12,342 nt of DNA from Kiloniellales bacterium (GTDB lineage: Bacteria; Pseudomonadota; Alphaproteobacteria; Kiloniellales; JAKSDN01). The DNA lies in the NCBI GenBank assembly GCA_022360075.1, contig JAKSDN010001034.1:1-12342 (forward strand), read 5' to 3'. Within the stretch, counting starts at the first letter, position 1; each line of letters begins with the position of its first letter. Both the position numbers and the translations under genes were made by a program. This document shows positions 8,196-12,342 of this stretch, piece after piece. The notes beneath the pieces were generated by a model, which searched no databases, had not been told where the DNA came from, and saw nothing but the letters and a program-made list of their open reading frames with translations.

Positions 8196-8999
8196 GTGAC
8201 CCAGCGGACAGAGGCTTCACATCAGTCCAAGACAGTGGTGGTTCGAGGCCGCCCGCAATCGGCCAACTCTGTCACTTGGGGTCCGCAGCAACAGGAGGAC
8301 GAGGATCATCTTGCCCATCGACTGGCACTGCGCAGCGTCGCGGCCTACGTGGCGCATGAGATCAACCATCCGCTGGGAACGATCGCCAACCTGGCTTCAT
8401 TGCTGGGTCGCCGGATCAATGACCGCGTCATCCGGCCAAGCGAGCTGGCGAGGCAAATCGAATCCATCAAGCTGGAGACCAGGCGCGCGGCCGATGTGAT
8501 CAAGAATCTGCGGGTGCTGGCCGGCGGCCTGCACGGACATCGTGAAACCGTAAACGTGCACGGCTTGCTGCGGGAAGCGGTCAATCGATTCAGGCGCCGA
8601 TACGGAAAGGAGACGGTTCGCATCAGTGTCGAATGTCGCGATCTCCTGCTCAGTGTTCAGGCGGTTCCGGAGTTGCTGCAAATCGCGCTCTACAATCTCC
8701 TGATCAACGGTGTCGAGGCAGCGCAGTCCGCATCCATCGAAAAACCGCGGCTGGTGTTGCAGGCGAAGCGGTTTGTCGGTGATCAGGTGGTGATCGACGT
8801 AATTGACAATGGGCCGGGGGTCGCCGAAGCGATCAAGAGCCAGATGTTCGAGCCGTTTGTCTCGAACCGCGCCGGCGGTTCCGGTCTCGGCTTGGCGATA
8901 TGCCGAGATGTCGTCGAATGGCATGGCGGGATCCTATCCTTTGAGGACGTGACGACACGTCGTGGGGCCTGCTTTCGCATCGCTCTACCGAACGAGTGA
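8196..8999 (+). CDS. Soluble sensor histidine kinase (HisKA/HATPase, FixL/NtrB-like core)
   Basis: Protein of 267 residues from GTG at 8196, preceded by AGAGGT at five bases. The H-box is AAYVAHEINHPLG with the phosphoacceptor at His54. The ATP-binding half has the N-box YNLLINGVEAA (Asn171), the G1 box VIDNGPGV (Asp204), an F-box MFEPFVSN and the G2 motif GGSGLGLAI. Only about 45 residues precede the dimerisation helix and they contain no PAS, GAF or transmembrane segment, so the kinase is probably cytoplasmic and senses through a partner or an unrecognised input. It ends four bases before the response-regulator start, which indicates a cognate pair and likely translational coupling. The gene lies 19 bp after the TolC gene. 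The signal is unknown. Confidence 0.9.
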   Translation: MTQRTEASHQSKTVVVRGRPQSANSVTWGPQQQEDEDHLAHRLALRSVAAYVAHEINHPLGTIANLASLLGRRINDRVIRPSELARQIESIKLETRRAADVIKNLRVLAGGLHGHRETVNVHGLLREAVNRFRRRYGKETVRISVECRDLLLSVQAVPELLQIALYNLLINGVEAAQSASIEKPRLVLQAKRFVGDQVVIDVIDNGPGVAEAIKSQMFEPFVSNRAGGSGLGLAICRDVVEWHGGILSFEDVTTRRGACFRIALPNE

Positions 9000-9003
9000 T
9001 GCA

Positions 9004-9741
9004 ATGGCTGGGCATGTCTACCTGATCGACGATGATGCCGGCTTCCGGCGCTCGCTGGCGGAGATCATCAACTCCATTGGTCTTGTCCACGACGAGTGGG
9101 ATTCTCCGGAGCAGTTCATGGCGCTTGAAGACCTGAAGCGTCCTGGCTGTGCGGTCATCGACTATCGTCTTCCGGCGCTATCGGGCCTCGAGGTGCTGAA
9201 GTCGCTGCGTGCCCACTCATCGATACCGGTCGTGATCATCAGCGCTTACGCCGACGTCCGGCTGACGGTGGCCGCCATGCAGGCCGGTGCTGCTGCGGTA
9301 TTCGAGAAGCCACTGGACGATAACGAGTTTCTGGGCTTCATCGAGCGCCTATGTTTTGAAGACCGGTTGCGGATTCAAAAGCGTGACGAATGCCGCGCGG
9401 TGCGGCTGAAGATCGCCAGGCTGTCCGAGCCGGAGCGACAGGTCTTGAACCTGATGCTGCAGGGCCAGCCGAATAAAGTCATTGCCAGCACGCTCGGCAA
9501 GAGCGTCAAGGCGGTCGAGCGCAATCGCCAGAACGTCGTATCGAAGCTTGACTGCCGGTCGGCGCACGAAGTGCTGTTGAAAGTCTCCCGATGCCCGATG
9601 ATGCAGTCGTCGCCGCTGACCTGCTCGACAGTGCCCTGCCCGCTCTCCCGTTTGGCGGTGATGCCGACCAATCCGATGTATCGCACGCCGGCTGAGTCGC
9701 TGCCCGCAGATGGGTATTCGAGGTCGACCAGTCGCGTTTAG
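9004..9741 (+). CDS. FixJ-type response regulator (receiver plus LuxR HTH)
   Basis: Protein of 245 residues from ATG at 9004, four bases after the kinase stop; an in-frame GTG at 8962 inside the kinase gene is less likely. The receiver has the acidic pair Asp10/Asp11 (LIDDDAG), phosphoacceptor Asp53 (VIDYRLP), Ser80 (VVIISAYAD) and Lys102 (FEKPL). The C-terminal LuxR/FixJ helix-turn-helix covers about 138-196 ([34 protein letters not shown]). It should bind DNA as a dimer when phosphorylated by the adjacent kinase. Residues after 196 form an unusual Cys/Met/Pro-rich tail that is longer than typical FixJ proteins; another frame there gives an Asp/Ala-rich tail ending at 9695, so a frameshift is possible. 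The next gene is gvpA, with tandem palindromes between, making gas-vesicle control a natural hypothesis. Confidence 0.9.
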   Translation: MAGHVYLIDDDAGFRRSLAEIINSIGLVHDEWDSPEQFMALEDLKRPGCAVIDYRLPALSGLEVLKSLRAHSSIPVVIISAYADVRLTVAAMQAGAAAVFEKPLDDNEFLGFIERLCFEDRLRIQKRDECRAVRLKIARLSEPERQVLNLMLQGQPNKVIASTLGKSVKAVERNRQNVVSKLDCRSAHEVLLKVSRCPMMQSSPLTCSTVPCPLSRLAVMPTNPMYRTPAESLPADGYSRSTSRV

Positions 9742-9988
9742 GCAACTGGAGAAAGCTCACGAATGCCTCTGCCATCGTGTGGTGCCGGGAATTGGATTGC
9801 GCTTCCTTCGACGCCGGCCGGGGAGCCACGGGAAAACCCGTATCCGATGCGGGTTATCCCGCAGTCAATGTCCGAATTTCCTTATCGAATGCGGAATCTC
9901 CTTGGATGAAGGTCTGGCGCGTGTCTGCGAAGATTCGCGTGCTTTTAAAGCATTTCAAAGCCGTTTTGCAGTGAAGGAGAAGCGAAGA
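9742..9988 (+). promoter_or_regulatory. gvpA upstream region with tandem CGGG-N4-CCCG dyads
   Basis: This 247-bp gap holds no convincing gene. Two hairpin-capable palindromes are visible: ACGGG-AAAA-CCCGT at 9828-9841 and TGCGGG-TTAT-CCCGCA at 9848-9863. Their shared core CGGG-N4-CCCG occurs at 9829-9840 and 9850-9861, exactly 21 bp apart, so dimers bound there would lie on the same DNA face. AACCCG (9835-9840) can also pair with CGGGTT (9850-9855), giving a mutually exclusive RNA hairpin. A related 12-mer recurs 42 bp apart (TATCCGATGCGG at 9841, TATCGAATGCGG at 9883). I could not assign -35/-10 boxes. The gvpA ribosome site AAGGAG is at 9974-9979. Function as operator or leader is inferred. 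Confidence 0.5.
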
Positions 9989-10201
9989 ATGGCCGTTGAA
10001 AAAGTGAACGCATCCAGCAGCCTTGCCGAAGTTGTCGATCGAATCCTCGACAAAGGAGTCGTGGTCGACGCTTGGGCGCGGGTCTCGCTGGTCGGAATCG
10101 AGTTGCTGGCGGTCGAGGCGCGGGTCGTCGTCGCCGGCGTCGACACCTACCTGAAGTATGCCGAAGCAGTCGGTCTGACCGCGGGAGCTCAAGCCGCTTG
10201 A
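9989..10201 (+). CDS. gvpA: Gas vesicle major structural protein GvpA
   Basis: Protein of 70 residues, the normal GvpA length, recognised by its highly conserved sequence: [20 protein letters not shown] at the start, then [20 protein letters not shown] and [20 protein letters not shown]. GvpA assembles into the ribbed, gas-permeable shell of the vesicle, with two amphipathic helices and a beta-hairpin that forms the hydrophobic inner wall. The ATG at 9989 is chosen because AAGGAG lies nine bases upstream and the family begins here; the same frame is open back to 9710, but that extension has no resemblance to GvpA. It is the first gene of the cluster and is followed after 87 bp, including a stem-loop, by a gvpC-like gene. 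Expression is expected to be high relative to its neighbours. Confidence 0.97.
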   Translation: MAVEKVNASSSLAEVVDRILDKGVVVDAWARVSLVGIELLAVEARVVVAGVDTYLKYAEAVGLTAGAQAA

Positions 10202-10214
10202 TGAGCCGCGACGC

Positions 10215-10247
10215 GCAGGGGCGAGCCCTTACGGGCGTGGCCCCTGC
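10215..10247 (+). terminator. Intercistronic stem-loop between gvpA and gvpC-like gene
   Basis: GCAGGGGC (10215-10222) pairs perfectly with GCCCCTGC (10240-10247), and an inner GCCC-TTAC-GGGC hairpin (10225-10236) continues the stem. No T-run follows, so it is not a standard intrinsic terminator. A partial terminator or an RNA-stabilising element that raises gvpA message over the downstream genes is more likely. Confidence 0.55.
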
Positions 10248-10288
10248 CGCCGGCACGAAAGTCTGCATTGGTGTGGGGAGGCGACGAT

Positions 10289-11059
10289 ATGAGTCTGACG
10301 AGTGACATGACACAACTGACGGAGAAGCTCGAAGCGGCTCAGGAGGGGCGCCTCTCCGCGGTGTACGAGGATCTGGAGCAGATCATGGTCGAGCATGCGA
10401 GGCGGGTAGACTCTGATCTGAAGGGGATCTTCAGCCAGGCGGCGATTATTCGCGGCCGGGCCGACGATTTGATCGACCGATATGCCGCCGAGCGTCAGCG
10501 CGGCGGTGAGCAGCTGAGGAGCGAGCTGGCTGATTTTGCATCTGGTCTACGGGGCTTCGTCGAAGCCTTGGTGGACGACTATGCTAGTGACCGGGAGATG
10601 ATGAGTGCGCGTGAAGCTGCGATTCGGGCTGCCTATCTGACCGATCTGCGGGCGCGTGTCGAGGCGATACTGAGCGACGCCGAGAGCTTTGTCGGGGCGT
10701 TGAGGGAGGATCATCTCCGGGCAAGCCGCATCTGGCAGCAATATGCGCGCAAGCAGAGCAAGCGTCGGGCTGATGTGAGGTCGTCGAAACTAGCGTTCCG
10801 CCCGAAGGCGGCGCCGAAGACGAAGACGTTGCCGCCTCCGAGCGCAGAGCCGAAGCCCCCGAGCGCGGCGCAGCAGCCCGCGAGCGCAGCGTCGAAGCCC
10901 GCGGCGGGTGCGGCATCGAAACCCATGAGCGCAGCTTCGAAGCCTGCAAGTGCGGCATCGAAACCCGTGAGCGCGGCGTCAAAGCCTGCGAGTGCGGCAT
11001 CGAAACCCGCGAGCGCGGCGTCGAAACCCGCGAGCGGAGGTAGGGGGTCCGAACGGTAG
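10289..11059 (+). CDS. gvpC: GvpC-like gas vesicle protein with Ser/Ala/Lys/Pro repeat tail
   Basis: Protein of 256 residues from ATG at 10289, with GGGAGG seven bases upstream; an upstream in-frame GTG at 10268 lacks such a site. Residues 1-160 look wholly helical and charged, with spaced repeats of a GvpC flavour: LRSELADFASGLRGFVEALV and LRARVEAILSDAESFVGALR share an LRxxxxxxxxxxxxFVxAL spacing. GvpC binds the outer surface of GvpA ribs and stiffens the vesicle. Residues about 171-256 are low complexity: a Pro/Lys linker, then seven copies of SAASKPA or close variants, giving a basic, probably disordered tail. The position between gvpA and gvpN is the usual place for gvpC in cyanobacteria and in Serratia. 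The assignment rests on position and helical repeats rather than strong sequence identity, so a lineage-specific vesicle surface protein is the alternative. Confidence 0.72.
   Translation: MSLTSDMTQLTEKLEAAQEGRLSAVYEDLEQIMVEHARRVDSDLKGIFSQAAIIRGRADDLIDRYAAERQRGGEQLRSELADFASGLRGFVEALVDDYASDREMMSAREAAIRAAYLTDLRARVEAILSDAESFVGALREDHLRASRIWQQYARKQSKRRADVRSSKLAFRPKAAPKTKTLPPPSAEPKPPSAAQQPASAASKPAAGAASKPMSAASKPASAASKPVSAASKPASAASKPASAASKPASGGRGSER
10883..11032 (+). repeat. 21-bp tandem repeats coding SAASKPA
   Basis: Seven consecutive units code for SAASKPA or variants (the second unit is eight residues, AGAASKPM). At DNA level the units alternate, giving a 42-bp higher-order period: bases 10928-10969 and 10970-11011 are near-identical pairs of alternating synonymous codons. 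Such an array can change length by slippage or recombination. Confidence 0.85.
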
Positions 11060-11397
11060 TCGGGTGGCGGGCCGAATGGACCGCGGAACGCCTACTGCGG
11101 GACCGGTCTGGCGGAGCCGGAAGGGTAGCCGGTAGAGGATAGCGGGGCCCCGCAAAAGTCGGTGATGAGCCGGTCGCTGCTTCTTTAAGGGGTCGAGCCC
11201 TTCGACCTGGTGAAAGTGACGGCGTTGGGGATTCCTTGCCGCTTGAGCGGCAGGGCGGCTTGGTAGCCGGTGGCGTCGACGGCTCCCTGCGCCGGCAGAA
11301 AAGGCTTGGCGTCGCAATCGCTTCGGCAAGTTCGACACGCCAGGGCACCGAGTTGGCGCTTAACTCGGCTTCGATGTGCGCACGAGGGGAAACTGAA
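11060..11397 (+). other. 338-bp gap between gvpC-like gene and gvpN, no supported gene
   Basis: No + strand gene is evident. Visible structures are a perfect 12-bp palindrome GCGGGGCCCCGC (11142-11153), GGTCGA-gccct-TCGACC (11191-11207) and TGCCGCT-tg-AGCGGCA (11237-11252). None is followed by a T-run. On the minus strand one frame is open from about 11400 to 11092 except for a single TAA at 11185-11187, with coding-like composition on both sides; a degraded gene is possible but I recognise no family. The gvpN ribosome site GAGGGG is at 11384-11389. Confidence 0.5.
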
Positions 11398-12342
11398 ATG
11401 TCGACAGCAGCGGCAGTCGAGTATCCGGATGGGGTCACAACGCTAACGCCACGGGCACACCGTGACTTCGTGCAAACCGACAGCGTGAAGTCCATCACCA
11501 AGCGTGCGCTGGCGTACTTGAACGCGGGCTTCTCGGTGCATTTCCGGGGGCCGGCCGGGACCGGCAAGACCACGCTCGCTCTGCACACGGCGGCGCAGCT
11601 CGACCGGCCGACGGTGATGATTACCGGCGACGAAGAGATGGTGACCTCGAACCTGGTAGGCACACAGCATGGCTACAACTACCGGCGGGTCGTCGACAAG
11701 TTCATACATACCGTGACCAAAGTCGAGGAGAGCGCCGATAAGCGCTGGGCCGACCACCGCCTGACGACCGCATGTCGGGAGGGCTTTACGCTGATCTACG
11801 ACGAGTTCACCCGTTCGCGCGCCGAGGCCAACAACGTCTTGCTCGGTGTGCTCGAGGAGGGGCTGCTGGTGCTGCCCGCACAGAACCAGGAAGAGCCTTA
11901 TATCAAGGTGCACCCTGACTTCCGGGTGATCTTTACCAGCAACCCGCAGGAATATGCGGGGGTGCACGAAGCCCAGGATGCGCTTGGCGATCGCATCGTA
12001 ACCATCGACGTGGATCGCGCTGACCGCGAGCTAGAGATCGCCGTGGCGACGGCGCGTTCCGGTTTGAATCGTCGTGCTGTCGCGCCGATTGTCGATCTGG
12101 TGCGCGAGTTTCGCGATACCGGCGAATACGATCAGACGCCGACCCTACGCACGAGCATCATGATTTCGCGGGTCGTGGCGCAAGAGAAGCTAAGGCCGTC
12201 GATCGAAGACCCCTATTTCGTGCAGGTCTGTATCGACGTACTCGGCTCCAAATCAGCGTTCGTCGGCAAGTCGGCGAACGAGCGCGTGCAGCAGCAGAAA
12301 ATGCTGTTGAGTCTGGTCGAGCATCACTGCCCGGCGCGCCGG
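11398..12342 (+). CDS. gvpN: Gas vesicle AAA+ ATPase GvpN (3' end outside window)
   Basis: The frame is open from ATG 11398 to the window end, giving 315 residues without a stop; the family is usually only slightly longer, so little is missing. The start has GAGGGG eight bases upstream. It is a MoxR/CbbQ-like AAA+ ATPase: Walker A GPAGTGKT at 51-58, Walker B TLIYDEF with Asp135/Glu136, a sensor-1-like IFTSNP with Asn182, and LGDRIVTIDVDR near 197-208 holding a conserved arginine. The motif DEFTRSRAEANNVLLGVLEE is typical of GvpN. GvpN is required for normal vesicle enlargement in several organisms and is thought to act as an assembly chaperone. The gene follows the gvpC-like gene after a 338-bp gap, the order gvpA-gvpC-gvpN seen in cyanobacteria and Serratia. 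Further gvp genes (gvpF, G, J, K, L) would be expected just downstream. Confidence 0.95.
   Translation, partial: MSTAAAVEYPDGVTTLTPRAHRDFVQTDSVKSITKRALAYLNAGFSVHFRGPAGTGKTTLALHTAAQLDRPTVMITGDEEMVTSNLVGTQHGYNYRRVVDKFIHTVTKVEESADKRWADHRLTTACREGFTLIYDEFTRSRAEANNVLLGVLEEGLLVLPAQNQEEPYIKVHPDFRVIFTSNPQEYAGVHEAQDALGDRIVTIDVDRADRELEIAVATARSGLNRRAVAPIVDLVREFRDTGEYDQTPTLRTSIMISRVVAQEKLRPSIEDPYFVQVCIDVLGSKSAFVGKSANERVQQQKMLLSLVEHHCPARR

Noticed and set aside
9787..9800. GG-N10-GC spacing resembling a sigma-54 promoter before gvpA
   Set aside because: The GG/GC spacing and TTGC fit, but the -24 half (CGGGAAT) matches the TGGCACG consensus poorly, so chance is likely.
9710..9988. N-terminal extension of gvpA by 93 codons
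   Set aside because: The extension overlaps the regulator gene end and the dyad region, does not resemble GvpA, and the ATG at 9989 has a good ribosome site and matches the family start.
11142..11153. Perfect palindrome GCGGGGCCCCGC
   Set aside because: It has no loop or T-run for a terminator, occurs once, and a 12-bp GC palindrome is not surprising at this base composition.
10584..11663. Minus-strand open frame of 359 codons spanning gvpC-like tail, gap and gvpN start
   Set aside because: It overlaps two supported genes antisense, and its Arg/Ser/Pro-rich composition reflects GC-rich reverse-complement reading.

Overview
The window is about 12.3 kb of GC-rich bacterial DNA in which every supported gene lies on the + strand. 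High GC, TTG/GTG starts, a FixL/FixJ-like two-component pair and large RTX proteins beside a TolC-type gene suggest an alphaproteobacterium, perhaps Rhodospirillales-like. That placement is inference; no rRNA or other phylogenetic marker is present.

Region 1 (3-8176) is a type I secretion and surface-protein block. It starts inside a very large RTX protein gene (3-3110, 5' end outside the window) built from five 71-residue tandem repeats, two blocks of glycine/aspartate calcium-binding nonapeptides and a beta-helix-like stretch. A second large RTX protein (3180-6689) carries a lipoprotein-like N-terminus, cadherin/Ig-like domains and a C-terminal RTX block. Both proteins end in a similar module of about 90 residues with a DFVF motif. 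A TolC-family outer-membrane channel gene (6725-8176) follows closely. The ABC transporter and membrane-fusion partner are not in the window.

Region 2 (8196-9741) is a compact two-component system: a soluble histidine kinase without a recognisable sensor domain, then a FixJ-type receiver/LuxR-HTH response regulator. Spacing from the TolC gene through the regulator is short, so these genes may share a transcript with the RTX genes.

Region 3 (9742-12342) is the start of a gas-vesicle cluster in the order gvpA, gvpC-like, gvpN. The 247 bp before gvpA contain two CGGG-N4-CCCG dyads set exactly 21 bp apart, a likely regulator-binding or RNA-structured site. A strong stem-loop separates gvpA from the gvpC-like gene, as expected if gvpA is expressed in excess. 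The gvpC-like protein has a helical N-terminal half and a repetitive Ser/Ala/Lys/Pro tail. gvpN runs off the window end.

The most notable feature is the arrangement: secreted RTX surface proteins, their likely outer-membrane channel, a two-component pair and a gas-vesicle operon, all co-directional. This suggests coordinated control of surface adhesion or aggregation and buoyancy, which is inference. The individual genes belong to known families; the combination, the lipobox-bearing RTX protein, the tandem operator-like site and the GvpC tail are what deserve a second look.
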